From NCBI GenBank assembly GCA_964530825.1, contig CAZHCA010000019.1, positions 1-64,000 of the forward strand: 64,000 bases of DNA, read 5' to 3'. Both the position numbers and the translations under genes were made by a program. The number at the start of each line of letters is the position of its first letter. Positions within the stretch are counted from its first letter, which is position 1. Shown piece by piece: positions 8,449-18,054 of this stretch. This DNA comes from CAZHCA01 sp964530825 (GTDB taxonomy: Bacteria; Bacteroidota; Bacteroidia; Chitinophagales; Saprospiraceae). The notes under the pieces were generated by a model. The model saw nothing but the letters and a program-made list of their open reading frames with translations. It made no database searches and had not been told where the DNA came from.

Positions 8449-9726
8449 TTATTGGAGTAAATCGAAACTGGTATAGGTTTGTAATACCTTAGGAATAACG
8501 ATTCCTTCCGGTGTTTGGTTGTTTTCTATAATGCCTGCTACGATGCGTGCCAATGCCAATGCGCTACCGTTCAGGGTATGCGGCAGGCGAGACTTTTTAT
8601 CCTCTTTGAATCGCACATTAAGCCGATTGCTCTGGAACGTCTCAAAGTTCGAAACGGAGCTTACCTCCAGCCATCTCTGCTGCGCTGCCGAGTAGATTTC
8701 AAAATCGAATGTCAGGGCTGAGGTAAAGCCCAGGTCGCCCCCGCAGAGCCGCAGAATGCGATAGGGCAATTCCAGCTGGTTCAGCAAGCGACCTACATGA
8801 TCGACCATTTCTTCCAGAACATTGTAGGAGCGGTCCGGGTGCACGATTTGTACAATTTCCACCTTATCGAATTGATGAACCCGGTTTAGTCCCCGCACGT
8901 GGGCGCCGTATGAGCCAGCCTCGCGCCGGAAACAGGGCGTATAACCCGTGATTTTAATGGGCAACTGCTTGGGGTCGATCATTTCGTTCCGGTAGATATT
9001 GGTCAGGGGGACCTCTGCGGTCGGGATCAGGTACAAATCGTCCCGCTCCACATAGTACATCTGGCCTTCTTTATCGGGTAATTGTCCGGTGGCCTTAGCA
9101 GTATCGGCATTGACCAGCAGTGGCGGTGCCACTTCTTCGTAGCCGGCTTTGATCGCTTCATCTAGGAAATAATTAATGAGTGCACGCTCCAGCCGGGCAC
9201 CTTTACCGCGAAAAACCGGAAAGCCCGAGCCTGTTATTTTGGTGCCGAGCTGCAGGTCGAAAATGCCGAAGGTTTCGGCCAGTTCCCAGTGAGGTTTGGC
9301 TTGGTCACCCAAATGGGGGAGGTCTCCCGGCCAATCGCGAAAGAGTTCATTGTCTTCTTCCGAGCTGCCCTTGGGAACTGATTCGTGCGGAACATTAGGG
9401 ATTTGCAGAAGCACCTCTTCCAGGTTAGCTTGCGCCTGCTTCAGCTTTCGCTCCAGGCTTTGGATGGTTTCCTTCATTTCAGCTACCTGGGCTTTGATTT
9501 TTTCGGCCGCAGCGCGCTCCCCTTTTTTAAACAAAGACCCCACTTCATCGGACAACTGCTTGCGCTGTCCTAAAAGCTGGTCGAGTTGAGTCTGTACCTG
9601 TTTTCGGTGATCATCAAGCCGTATGGCTTCTTCCAGCTTCGCAATTTCGGGTTCGGGGAGCATTCGTTTTCCCAGACGCTCGACAATTATGGCCTTTTCG
9701 TTGCGGATCCGTTGAACTTGCAGCAT
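8449..9726 (-). CDS. serS: Seryl-tRNA synthetase
   Basis: Charges tRNA-Ser with serine. The 425-residue protein has the N-terminal antiparallel coiled-coil arm (about residues 30-105, rich in K, E and Q) that grips the tRNA long variable arm, then the class II catalytic domain with YLIPTAEVPLTN, CFRREAG (motif 2) and a C-terminal motif 3 region with LNGSALALAR. The length is normal. A minus-strand TATCTTTG box lies 72 nt before the start. Confidence 0.97.
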   Translation of the reverse strand: MLQVQRIRNEKAIIVERLGKRMLPEPEIAKLEEAIRLDDHRKQVQTQLDQLLGQRKQLSDEVGSLFKKGERAAAEKIKAQVAEMKETIQSLERKLKQAQANLEEVLLQIPNVPHESVPKGSSEEDNELFRDWPGDLPHLGDQAKPHWELAETFGIFDLQLGTKITGSGFPVFRGKGARLERALINYFLDEAIKAGYEEVAPPLLVNADTAKATGQLPDKEGQMYYVERDDLYLIPTAEVPLTNIYRNEMIDPKQLPIKITGYTPCFRREAGSYGAHVRGLNRVHQFDKVEIVQIVHPDRSYNVLEEMVDHVGRLLNQLELPYRILRLCGGDLGFTSALTFDFEIYSAAQQRWLEVSSVSNFETFQSNRLNVRFKEDKKSRLPHTLNGSALALARIVAGIIENNQTPEGIVIPKVLQTYTSFDLLQ

Positions 9727-9798
9727 ATTCAGGTCGGGTGTTGTTGGTCAATTGATATCGGTACGGGTGAACTTTTAACTTTTTTAATCGTTTTTTTG

Positions 9799-9806
9799 CA
9801 AAGATA
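9799..9806 (-). promoter_or_regulatory. -7 promoter box of serS
   Basis: TATCTTTG on the minus strand matches TAnnTTTG. The -33 TTG is not seen at the expected distance, so the call rests on the -7 box and position alone. Confidence 0.5.
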
Positions 9807-10191
9807 TGATTTGAATTAGAAATTTCGCTTTATTTTTAACGCACAAAGCGAAGCCCCTTAGGACTAATACCTGTCCACTTTTTTTCTAGCGGTATTGAAA
9901 AACCCACATTTTTTTCGGTACTTTGAAGCAAGTAAAGCTTTCCATGCCTGAGGGTTCTTTACAGCAGAGTAGCTAGCAAGCCTTGCTGTATTTCCACTTT
10001 CTAGCTAATCAGGATACTGAACCGATAGTAATTTGAGGCTTACCAGAAAAAGCCGAATACCGAGATATATACAGTTACATATCCCCGCATTGAAGCAGGC
10101 TTCCATCGACTATGAAATTTATTTTTCCAATCTATCAATAATGCTACCCTTAGCATTCAAATCTAACCATACGTATTAATCCTTTCTGACT
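9807..10191 (+). other. Long rho leader region with two hairpins
   Basis: About 385 bp between the serS promoter and rho hold no gene. Two short perfect inverted repeats are present: TACAGCA/TGCTGTA (9960-9966 with 9984-9990, followed by TTT) and AATGCTA/TAGCATT around a CCCT loop (10140-10157), the second ending 34 nt before the rho ATG. A GGTACTTTGAA near 9917 is one base off a -7 box and could be the rho promoter, giving a leader of about 260 nt. Rho genes are autoregulated by their leader in some bacteria; that use here is inference. Confidence 0.45.
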
Positions 10192-11793
10192 ATGTTCGAT
10201 ATACTGCAATTGAATGACATGCTCGTACCCGAGTTAAGAGATCTTGCCGAAAAGCTGGGCCTTCAGGGCTATAAACGTTTGAACAAACAGGAACTGATCT
10301 ACAAGATTCTGGACTATCAGGCGGTTGCCGGCGAGGCCGATCAAGGTACGAATGGCGGTCATGAACAAGAACGCACGCCTTCTAAAAACGGTAACCGTTC
10401 CTCCCGAAACGACCAGCACTCCGGGTCGGCTAAACAAGAAGACGCTACCCCAACTGACAAAGGCGAAAAACCAGACCAAAAATCAGGTAAAGACAAGCGC
10501 AAGCGCCAAAGGGTTCCCGACGGGAAATCGGAATCGTCGCGCTCTTCTGAGGACCAAAAAGGCAAAGAGGCGCAACAACAGCGCTCCGAACGCCCGCCAA
10601 GGGAAGAGCCGCCACGCAAAGGGCCGGATAAAAACGCGAATGTTGAGCCGGAAGAGAAGTTTGACATTGAGCTCGATGGCATCATTGAAGGGGAAGGTAT
10701 TCTGGAAATGATGCCCGATGGCTACGGTTTTCTGCGCTCCTCTGATTACAATTATCTGACTTCACCGGATGATATTTACGTGTCCCCTTCGCAAATTAAA
10801 CTCTTCGGTTTGCGCACGGGAGATACGGTGCGTGGCGCTATCCGTCCGCCGAAAGAGGGGGAAAAGTACTTTGCCCTCTTGCGCGTCTCCAAAATCAACG
10901 GGCTGGAACCGCAAGATATTCGAGAGCGTGTACCATTCGATTATCTGACGCCTTTGTTCCCGACGGAAAAATTCGACTTGAAGACTTCACCGACCGGTCG
11001 CGATATCGGTAACCGGATGATCGATCTTTTCACGCCAATCGGAAAGGGTCAGCGGGGCCTAATCGTTGCGCAACCCAAAACGGGTAAAACCTTCTTGTTG
11101 AAGGATGTAGCCAACGCCATCGCCAAGAATCACCCCGATTGCTACATGATCGTCCTGCTCATTGACGAGCGCCCGGAGGAGGTGACCGACATGAAGCGTA
11201 GCGTTAAAGCGGAGGTGGTATCATCTACCTTTGATGAGCCGGCCGAAAATCACGTTCGCGTGGCGAATATTGTGCTAGAGAAATCCAAGCGACTCGTGGA
11301 AAGCGGACACGATGTGATTATTTTGCTGGACTCCATCACCCGGCTGGCGCGGGCTTACAATACCGTGGCTCCGGCCAGTGGTAAGGTGCTCTCCGGTGGT
11401 GTGGAAGCCAACGCTTTACACAAGCCGAAGAAATTCTTTGGAGCTGCCCGTAATATCGAAGGTGGTGGGTCATTGACGATACTGGCTACCGCCCTGATCG
11501 ATACCGGTTCGAAAATGGACGGCGTGATCTTTGAAGAATTCAAAGGTACGGGTAATATGGAGCTGCAGCTGGATCGAAACCTGGCTAACAAGCGAGTATT
11601 CCCGGCAATCGACCTGACCAAATCGAGCACTCGCCGCGAAGATCTACTCCTAGACAAGGATACCTTGCAACGGATGTTTATCCTGCGCAATCACCTAGCC
11701 GATATGAAACCCGACGAAGCAATGGACTTCCTGCGCAAGCACATGACTTCTACTTCTTCAAACGAAGAGTTCCTGGCTTCGATGAACGGTTAA
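10192..11793 (+). CDS. rho: Transcription termination factor Rho
   Basis: Hexameric RNA-dependent ATPase that ends transcription. The 533-residue protein starts with the helical Rho N-domain (MFDILQLNDMLVPELR), followed by a highly charged, glycine/serine-rich insert at about residues 48-155 (many E, K, R, Q), then the cold-shock-like RNA-binding domain with DGYGFLR, and the ATPase core with the P-loop PKTGKT and LLDSITRLARAYN. The insert makes it about 110 residues longer than the E. coli protein and is common in Bacteroidota Rho. It is a single-gene unit with a long leader. Confidence 0.97.
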   Translation: MFDILQLNDMLVPELRDLAEKLGLQGYKRLNKQELIYKILDYQAVAGEADQGTNGGHEQERTPSKNGNRSSRNDQHSGSAKQEDATPTDKGEKPDQKSGKDKRKRQRVPDGKSESSRSSEDQKGKEAQQQRSERPPREEPPRKGPDKNANVEPEEKFDIELDGIIEGEGILEMMPDGYGFLRSSDYNYLTSPDDIYVSPSQIKLFGLRTGDTVRGAIRPPKEGEKYFALLRVSKINGLEPQDIRERVPFDYLTPLFPTEKFDLKTSPTGRDIGNRMIDLFTPIGKGQRGLIVAQPKTGKTFLLKDVANAIAKNHPDCYMIVLLIDERPEEVTDMKRSVKAEVVSSTFDEPAENHVRVANIVLEKSKRLVESGHDVIILLDSITRLARAYNTVAPASGKVLSGGVEANALHKPKKFFGAARNIEGGGSLTILATALIDTGSKMDGVIFEEFKGTGNMELQLDRNLANKRVFPAIDLTKSSTRREDLLLDKDTLQRMFILRNHLADMKPDEAMDFLRKHMTSTSSNEEFLASMNG

Positions 11794-11820
11794 TTTGCTG
11801 AATTTTTTTCCCCCAGATAC

Positions 11821-11864
11821 AACCTCGGCTCCGCCCTAGTCGCGCGTGGCCGGGGTTTGTTATT
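11821..11864 (+). terminator. Possible terminator of rho
   Basis: AACCTCGGC (11821-11829) pairs with GCCGGGGTT (11849-11857) with one T-G wobble; TGTTATTT follows, a broken T tract. It sits 27 nt after the rho stop. Confidence 0.5.
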
Positions 11865-11891
11865 TCAGGGGTGGTCTGGGGTAGGCAAAGC

Positions 11892-13538
11892 CTATCGCCC
11901 ATTCTTGTTGTGGTGCTTACTGCTGTACTGGCCCACATACTCGTCGAGCTTGTGTTGCAGCGCCTCAGCATCCTTTTCGTATTGGGGGGAAAGACTACCC
12001 GCGCCTGGCAAATCTTCTATGTGAATCGTTTGCGTTGGGAAAGCAAAGCGGACACCCAAGCGTTCGGCTAGCTCTAGGATGGCGATCAGAATCTCGTGAC
12101 GGGTGCGCAATTCCTCCGACCAGGAATTGACTTGGAAGAAGCTGTAGAAAAGAATGTTCAAAGAAGCGCTACCCATTTCGTTGAGATGTACCTCGTAGGC
12201 GTCTTTGCGGGTTCTGGGGTGTTCTTCAATGAGTTGGCGTAGGCCCTCCACGAATTTTTCGATAAGCATAGGTGGGGTATCGTAGGTTACGCTAATCTTA
12301 AAGTAGAAACGCCGGTAATGCCGAAGTCCAAAATTGTCAATGACCATATCGGCAAGTTTTCCGTTAGGAACATAGACCAGGGAATTGGCAAAAGTACGTA
12401 CCCGCGTACTTCGTAGCCCTACCTCTTCAACCGTGCCGTCTACGCCGCCAAAGTTGATCCAGTCTCCCACCTGAAAAGGGCGATCCAGGAACACCATAAC
12501 CGAACCGAACAGATTCTTCAGGGTATCCTGAGCGGCCAGGGCGAGGGCGATACCGCCGATCGAAAGACCGGCGATCAGCGCATTTACATTGACGTTAAAG
12601 ATATTGAGCAACTGGATGAAGCCAATTAAGATGACAATACCCTGTAGTAACCGGCTGGCGATCGGGACGAGTTGTTCGTCCAGTTTGCTTTCCGTGCGTT
12701 GGGTTAAATGCTCCCAGTAGGTGACCAGTATCTGTACGATACGTAGCAACAGGATGACAACTAAAACAATGGAGGCGATTCGCAGGCTGTACATGACAAA
12801 AGCAGAGGCGCCGATCGGCAACTGCAGCGGGGGAATAAGCAAGCGCATTAGACGCAGGATGAGGAGTAAACTGCCGGTGCGGGCGACCCGCCGGATTAGC
12901 CTTTTGCTGATTAAAGAGGGGTAAATTTTCGATTGACTCAATCGCTTAACGATCGGATCGAGCAAACGGGTAAGTATAAAATGTGCCAGCCAACAGATCA
13001 ACAGCACGATCAGGATACCTAGGTATTGCCACAGCGCAAGTCCCAAGACCTTTTCCTGAGCGAACTTCGGCAGCACATTCAAAAGTGTATTGACTCCGAA
13101 AGGATACACCCGCCGGTGCAAGGCCGGAATATTGGCAACCGTTTCTCTGGAATAAAGCCACTGGTTGCCGACCTGCTCCAGATAGATCTCCGGACGTTTG
13201 TTGGGAAAAGGCGTAAATTGGGCTTTTCCGGAGAGTGAATCAACGTAATTATTATCCTGTGGGATGCGGCCAAAGATTACGCGCAGGCCTTCGCCGTCAA
13301 GGATCTGTTTGAGTTGGATAGCAAGTTTTTCCGCATCCGTGCTGTCTGCTACTTTGCCCAGGGATTGTGCCGCAATTTCCGGTTGGTAAGTTTCCGGTTG
13401 CAGGTAATGCAAATGAACCAGCATTGTATTGTGCGGATTGTCGAAATTGATCGGCACGTCGTTGCTGCCATTTTGACCGTGCAGATAGAAAGCACTTAAA
13501 AGTAAAAGCCCCGAAAACAAAAATTTCACCCTTTGCAT
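11892..13538 (-). CDS. Mechanosensitive ion channel, MscS family
   Basis: Tension-gated channel that releases solutes during hypo-osmotic shock. The 548-residue protein starts with a signal peptide (ending near YLHGQ), has a periplasmic domain of about 150 residues, then about five membrane spans, the pore helix region LIAGLSIGGIALALAAQDTLKNLFG (quoted in two parts: LIAGLSIGGIALA and LAAQDTLKNL), and the cytoplasmic beta domain with FQVGDWI and RTFANSLVYVPNGKL. Larger than E. coli MscS (286) because of the periplasmic domain and extra spans. Monocistronic, convergent with rho and divergent from the subtilase. Confidence 0.93.
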   Translation of the reverse strand: MQRVKFLFSGLLLLSAFYLHGQNGSNDVPINFDNPHNTMLVHLHYLQPETYQPEIAAQSLGKVADSTDAEKLAIQLKQILDGEGLRVIFGRIPQDNNYVDSLSGKAQFTPFPNKRPEIYLEQVGNQWLYSRETVANIPALHRRVYPFGVNTLLNVLPKFAQEKVLGLALWQYLGILIVLLICWLAHFILTRLLDPIVKRLSQSKIYPSLISKRLIRRVARTGSLLLILRLMRLLIPPLQLPIGASAFVMYSLRIASIVLVVILLLRIVQILVTYWEHLTQRTESKLDEQLVPIASRLLQGIVILIGFIQLLNIFNVNVNALIAGLSIGGIALALAAQDTLKNLFGSVMVFLDRPFQVGDWINFGGVDGTVEEVGLRSTRVRTFANSLVYVPNGKLADMVIDNFGLRHYRRFYFKISVTYDTPPMLIEKFVEGLRQLIEEHPRTRKDAYEVHLNEMGSASLNILFYSFFQVNSWSEELRTRHEILIAILELAERLGVRFAFPTQTIHIEDLPGAGSLSPQYEKDAEALQHKLDEYVGQYSSKHHNKNGR

Positions 13539-13718
13539 AAACCGCGATTTTTGGAGTCAAAAGAAAAGCCGTCCTAAAATTGGTCTATTTGATTTTTTTG
13601 AGCAAATCCATTTTCCATTTGGCTTGTTGATTATGCATCGCGAAAAAAATACGCCTGATACCTTGCCTGCACTATTCCCCAGCATTTGGATTCTAAAAAC
13701 ACTGTTACATCAATTAAT

Positions 13719-16670
13719 ATGAACCTGAAGCTTTTAAGGGCCGTCTTCATTATTGGAAATGTGATTTGCTTTGGAACTGACACCTATGCTCAACAACTGG
13801 ATTACGTCCAGGGCGAAATTCTAGTACAATTACGGGGCGATTATGCGCCCCAGCAGCTGATCCGGCGACTATCGAGCAACCGCTCCGGAGGCTCCACCGT
13901 GCATTTGGATGGTCAAGTCGGACAGAGCTTTCCTATCTGGTCTATACGCTTCGATTACGCGGTTGTTAATGAATACAATCTGCTGGCGGCAGTACGAAGG
14001 GACCCTGCTGTGCAGCATGCCCAGTTTAATCATTTTGTACAGTATCGGGGGGTGGAGCCCGATGACCCAGATTTTGGCCTGCAGTGGAACCTGTTCAATA
14101 CCGGTCAGAATCCGGGAAGCCTACCTGGCGCCGACGTTAGCATGCCCGAAGCTTGGGCTGTTACTACTGGTGGGTTTACGCCTTCGGCTGAGCGTGTTGT
14201 TTTAGCGATCATCGACAATGGAGTGGACCCGGAGCATGAAGACTTGGCCGCGAACCTATGGATCAACACCGGCGAGATTCCCGACAATGGTATCGATGAC
14301 GATCAGAACGGATTTGTCGATGATTATCGGGGCTGGAACGCCATCGGGGAAAATGACGATATCGACCAAGAGAACAACCATGGTACGCAGGTAGTAGGTA
14401 TTGCCGGTGCAGTAGGCAATAACGGTATCGGAGTGAGTGGTGTTATGTGGGACGTGGATCTCATGGTCATCTATTTGCCGGAATTTGCCGTTACCGAACG
14501 CAATGTTCTACGGGCCTATGACTACGTGTTGGTTAATCGCCAACTCTATGATGCCACCGACGGGGAGCGAGGTGCATTCATTGTAGGTACCAATGCTTCC
14601 TGGGGAATCGACTTTGGGAATCCGGAAAATTTTCCACTCTGGTGCTCGGTTTACGATTCACTCGGCCAGGCCGGCATCCTGAATGCAGCTGCTACTGCTA
14701 ATCGAGATATCGATGTAGATGTGGAAGGTGATGTGCCTACCGGGTGTGGCAGCGATTTCCTGGTCGCCGTTACCAATACTACCGACCGCGACGAACTCGC
14801 TCCGCAAACTGCATTCGGAAGCAACAGTATTGACCTGGCCGCCCCAGGTGAAGAAATTTGGACCACAACCCGTAATAATGACTATGGTTTTTTTAGTGGT
14901 ACCTCGGCCGCTACGCCTCACGTGACGGCGGCTATCGGCATGTTATACTCAGCCCCTTGCCTCTCGTTGTCCTCTCTAGCCAGGAATGATCCGCCTGCTG
15001 CGGCCTTGCTGGTAAAGCAGTACCTGCAACTAGGGGTCGACGAGGTCGACGATCTTAAAGGCCTGACGCGGACAGGTGGCCGGCTCAATATTTGGCGCAG
15101 CTTACAAATTTTGCTGGTTAATTGCGATCCATGCCCCAGTGTGAGCAGTATTCGGGTAGATAGCTTGCAGCAAAACGCTGCCCAAGTTGTTTGGAACACC
15201 AATGATAGTACGCAATCGGTCGATTTGCGCTGGCGTCCTGCCGGAGAACCGAAATGGATAGAGGTGCTCGGTGTCCGGTCTCCGTTTGTATTGGATGGAC
15301 TGATGGGCTGCACCGCCTACGAAATTGCGCTGCGTACCAATTGTAAGGAGGGCGATACAGGATTTAGCAATCCACTACGGTTTACGACCGATGGGTGTTG
15401 TGATCCACCGGCAAAGGCGAATGCCCTTTCCGTGGAAGCCGATATTGCGTTTTTAGGTTGGTCGCCTGTAGCTGCCGCACAGTCCTATGATATACTTTAC
15501 CGTCCGGTCGGTAACCTCGTATGGGATACGGTAACCACGATGCAGACATCGGTTGCTTTGCTGGATCTGCTTTCCTGCACCCAATACGAGGCCCGGGTCC
15601 AAACGATCTGCGCCGGACAGGCAAGTGAACTGGGTGACGTGCTTTTTTTTACGACCACCGACTGCGGAGCCTGTACTGACCGTAATTACTGCGTACCCGG
15701 CGCCATTAATGCGGACAACGAATGGATTGCCTCCGTACGCCTGCACAACCTGTTTAATGTTACCGGATCGGATGGTGGCTATGGCGACTATACCAATCGC
15801 ACGCCTATTCATTTAGAGGCTGGGGAAACCTTCGAGTTGGAACTTACACCCGGTTTTGGTGGTACGGCCTTTGCAGAATATTTCCGGCTCTGGATCGACC
15901 TTAATCAAAACGGCCGTTTCGAAGCGCCCCGCGAGCTGTTATTTGATCCCGGCGAAGCCCGGACCGGAGCAGTAGAAGGGACGATTACCCTGCCCGATAA
16001 TATCGGAGGTGGCATAACCCGCTTGCGTATCGCGATGCTCTTTCTCGATCCGCCCGACGCTTGTGGAACAACAGAAACAGTCCTGGGAGAATACGAAGAT
16101 TACTGTGTTCGTATCATCCCATCTGCGGAATGCTTTCCGCCATTGAATATCCGCACCATCCCCCAGGATAAGCAAGAAGTGCGCTGTACCTGGGAAGGCC
16201 CCGAAAGTGCTGAGGGTTACCGGCTGCGCTACCGGGAGCTAGAAACCGAGGGTTGGGACTCTCTAACGATTACCGGACCGGCGGTTACACTCCAGCAAAT
16301 AATGGACTGCGCCGAATACGAGATGCAGATACAAAGTATTTGCAGTGGCACTCCCGGACCCTACAGCGAGGTGATCCCATTCGAGGGGCAGTGTGCTACC
16401 AATACGTCCCAGCAATCGCTGGTTAGCCAAATAAGTGTCCGACCTAATCCGGTGGATCGCTCGCTTCAAGTAAGCCGAACCGGCTTATCGTTAAGAGAGG
16501 ACCTTCAGGTCGTGCTTTACAATGCTACTGGACAAGCCTGCGCACGGTGGAATTGGCCTTCTGGGTCGGCGACCGTTGAAAGAGATTGGTCTGATCATCC
16601 TGCGGGGATTTATTTCCTGGCCGTCAGGAGTGATGACGAAGGGGCAGTTTTGAAACTGATAAAGCGCTAA
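13719..16670 (+). CDS. T9SS-secreted subtilisin-like serine protease (S8)
   Basis: A 983-residue secreted protease. Order: signal peptide (to about residue 25), a prodomain-like region, the S8 domain with catalytic Asp166 (AIIDNGVD), His221 (NNHGTQV) and Ser396 (FSGTSAATPH), two or three fibronectin-III-like modules, a GEVED domain (about 650-800, with DLNQNGRF), another Fn3-like module and a C-terminal T9SS sorting domain beginning near VRPNPVDRSL. This layout is typical of proteins exported by the Bacteroidota type IX secretion system. The frame is open from a TTG at 13686; the ATG at 13719 gives a proper signal peptide. Its stop interlocks with that of the convergent amidohydrolase. Confidence 0.92.
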   Translation: MNLKLLRAVFIIGNVICFGTDTYAQQLDYVQGEILVQLRGDYAPQQLIRRLSSNRSGGSTVHLDGQVGQSFPIWSIRFDYAVVNEYNLLAAVRRDPAVQHAQFNHFVQYRGVEPDDPDFGLQWNLFNTGQNPGSLPGADVSMPEAWAVTTGGFTPSAERVVLAIIDNGVDPEHEDLAANLWINTGEIPDNGIDDDQNGFVDDYRGWNAIGENDDIDQENNHGTQVVGIAGAVGNNGIGVSGVMWDVDLMVIYLPEFAVTERNVLRAYDYVLVNRQLYDATDGERGAFIVGTNASWGIDFGNPENFPLWCSVYDSLGQAGILNAAATANRDIDVDVEGDVPTGCGSDFLVAVTNTTDRDELAPQTAFGSNSIDLAAPGEEIWTTTRNNDYGFFSGTSAATPHVTAAIGMLYSAPCLSLSSLARNDPPAAALLVKQYLQLGVDEVDDLKGLTRTGGRLNIWRSLQILLVNCDPCPSVSSIRVDSLQQNAAQVVWNTNDSTQSVDLRWRPAGEPKWIEVLGVRSPFVLDGLMGCTAYEIALRTNCKEGDTGFSNPLRFTTDGCCDPPAKANALSVEADIAFLGWSPVAAAQSYDILYRPVGNLVWDTVTTMQTSVALLDLLSCTQYEARVQTICAGQASELGDVLFFTTTDCGACTDRNYCVPGAINADNEWIASVRLHNLFNVTGSDGGYGDYTNRTPIHLEAGETFELELTPGFGGTAFAEYFRLWIDLNQNGRFEAPRELLFDPGEARTGAVEGTITLPDNIGGGITRLRIAMLFLDPPDACGTTETVLGEYEDYCVRIIPSAECFPPLNIRTIPQDKQEVRCTWEGPESAEGYRLRYRELETEGWDSLTITGPAVTLQQIMDCAEYEMQIQSICSGTPGPYSEVIPFEGQCATNTSQQSLVSQISVRPNPVDRSLQVSRTGLSLREDLQVVLYNATGQACARWNWPSGSATVERDWSDHPAGIYFLAVRSDDEGAVLKLIKR

Positions 16671-17755
16671 CTTTTTCTTACGCCTAATACGCGCAGGGCA
16701 TTATCCCGGTAAATTTTTTTCAAAATAGCGTCCGGCAGGTTTAATCCGTACATGCGCCAAAAGGCGTGGTAGCGTTTGTAGTAAGGAAAATACTCGTCGG
16801 CTGTTTCCAGTACTCGAAAATAGGTATAATATTCTTCCGGATTATAAGCGTCTTTACCAAAAAGGATCCGGTCCTGGTATTTTTCAAAAAATTGACGGGC
16901 AAAGCGCGGCTGCCGTCCAAGTTCTGCGATGACGGCTCCGAATTCTACTACCATATTAGGATATTTTTCCAAAAGCATGGCCAGCTGAGCTAAGTCATTG
17001 GCAAACCAGCCGAAGTGAGCATTGATAAAGGTGGTTTCTGGATGTTTCCGGAAAATATCATGCTGTTCGGCGATGATGGTAGCCCATGGCGCTGGGTCTT
17101 CGTCTGAGCGTTTGCGGCGTGGCCGTAGCTTGAGTTCGAGCCAGCGCTCATTGTTTTCGTCGTGGGGGGCCCAGAAAGATTTCGGGTCGGCGGCGTGGAT
17201 GAGGACCGGGATGCCTAGTTCGCCACACTTGTCCCAGACCGGGTCGATGCGCGGATCGTTGATGCGGATGCGGTTGCCTGCCCGGTCGGTGTTGAGCATG
17301 CCCTGGCTTTTGAAAATCTTCAATCCTTTGGCGCCGTTAGCCACGTCGTATTTCAGTTGCTTGCAGGTTTCCTCAGCCCAGTCGGGCTCATCAATGCTGC
17401 GCAGGTTAATGTTGGTGAAAACGAATATGCGATCTTCGTATCCGTATGATTTAATATTGTCCGTAATGGCTTTAAGCGCTTTGCCTCCGCGGCCGCTCAG
17501 GTTTACGATAATATCCATGTTGAGGGAATCCATTTCCTCGATGAGTTTGTCCAGATCCTGATCGGCCATTCGCCAATGGTGGCTGTGGATATCGACAAAG
17601 GGGTATTTTGCCCGGTGTACGTGGTGCTCTGGAACCACGAGGGTCGAAGGTGGGTCGTAATATTCGAAGTCCATACGCAATTCGTCGGATTGGGCGAAGG
17701 CAGTGGAGGTTAGGAACAGCGGGTAAGTAACAATCCAGCATTTATTCATGTGCAA
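16667..17755 (-). CDS. Secreted amidohydrolase-family protein
   Basis: A 362-residue metal-dependent hydrolase of the amidohydrolase-2 type (TIM barrel). It has an N-terminal signal peptide (to about TAFAQ), the HxH-type metal motif in FVDIHSHH, then VLIHAADP, FINAHFGWF and a late FGKDAYNP, which supply the barrel ligands and catalytic Asp. Members decarboxylate or hydrolyse small carboxylates or lactones; the substrate here is unknown. Start ATG at 17755 or, one codon pair later, 17749. The stop overlaps the subtilase stop by 4 nt in the convergent direction. Confidence 0.85.
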   Translation of the reverse strand: MHMNKCWIVTYPLFLTSTAFAQSDELRMDFEYYDPPSTLVVPEHHVHRAKYPFVDIHSHHWRMADQDLDKLIEEMDSLNMDIIVNLSGRGGKALKAITDNIKSYGYEDRIFVFTNINLRSIDEPDWAEETCKQLKYDVANGAKGLKIFKSQGMLNTDRAGNRIRINDPRIDPVWDKCGELGIPVLIHAADPKSFWAPHDENNERWLELKLRPRRKRSDEDPAPWATIIAEQHDIFRKHPETTFINAHFGWFANDLAQLAMLLEKYPNMVVEFGAVIAELGRQPRFARQFFEKYQDRILFGKDAYNPEEYYTYFRVLETADEYFPYYKRYHAFWRMYGLNLPDAILKKIYRDNALRVLGVRKS

Positions 17756-17974
17756 TGATTTTTTTAGTAAACAAACGGGCTAGTTCGAAAGTAAACTGAA
17801 GGGGCCAAAAATATGAGGCCTACTTTCGGGCTCCGGAGATTAACCAAAAAGCGTTTTCTAATATTACCCATCGTAACGCCCCGCAAAAAGTGGAGGTGGC
17901 ATACTTTAGGCTTTAATCCAAAATTTCTAATATAGCTTCTGGGTTGGCACAATCTATTCACTAGCTTATCCTGC

Positions 17975-18037
17975 ATGGCATTGTTTCGAAAAAGTAGAGA
18001 ATATCTCTACCGGGTACTAGGTCACTGCTCAGTTTAA
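17975..18037 (+). pseudogene. Displaced N-terminus of the K+ channel gene (apparent frameshift)
   Basis: An ATG frame encodes MALFRKSREYLYRVLG and then runs into a stop at 18035. The peptide looks like the usual basic N-terminus of TrkA-linked potassium channels, and the other frame continues it from 18022 with SLLSLRAAFVLLVLDLIGG, the first membrane helix. The two parts would join if one base were added near 18022. Either a sequencing error or a true mutation. Confidence 0.6.
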
Positions 18038-18054
18038 GGGCAGCTTTCGTACTG

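Noticed and set aside
10325..10711. Frame of 128 codons inside rho
   Set aside because: Shadow of the charged insert of Rho in another reading frame.
13633..13722. 29-codon frame whose stop overlaps the subtilase ATG (ATGA)
   Set aside because: Could be a coupled upstream frame, but no conservation evidence and short frames of this size are common by chance.
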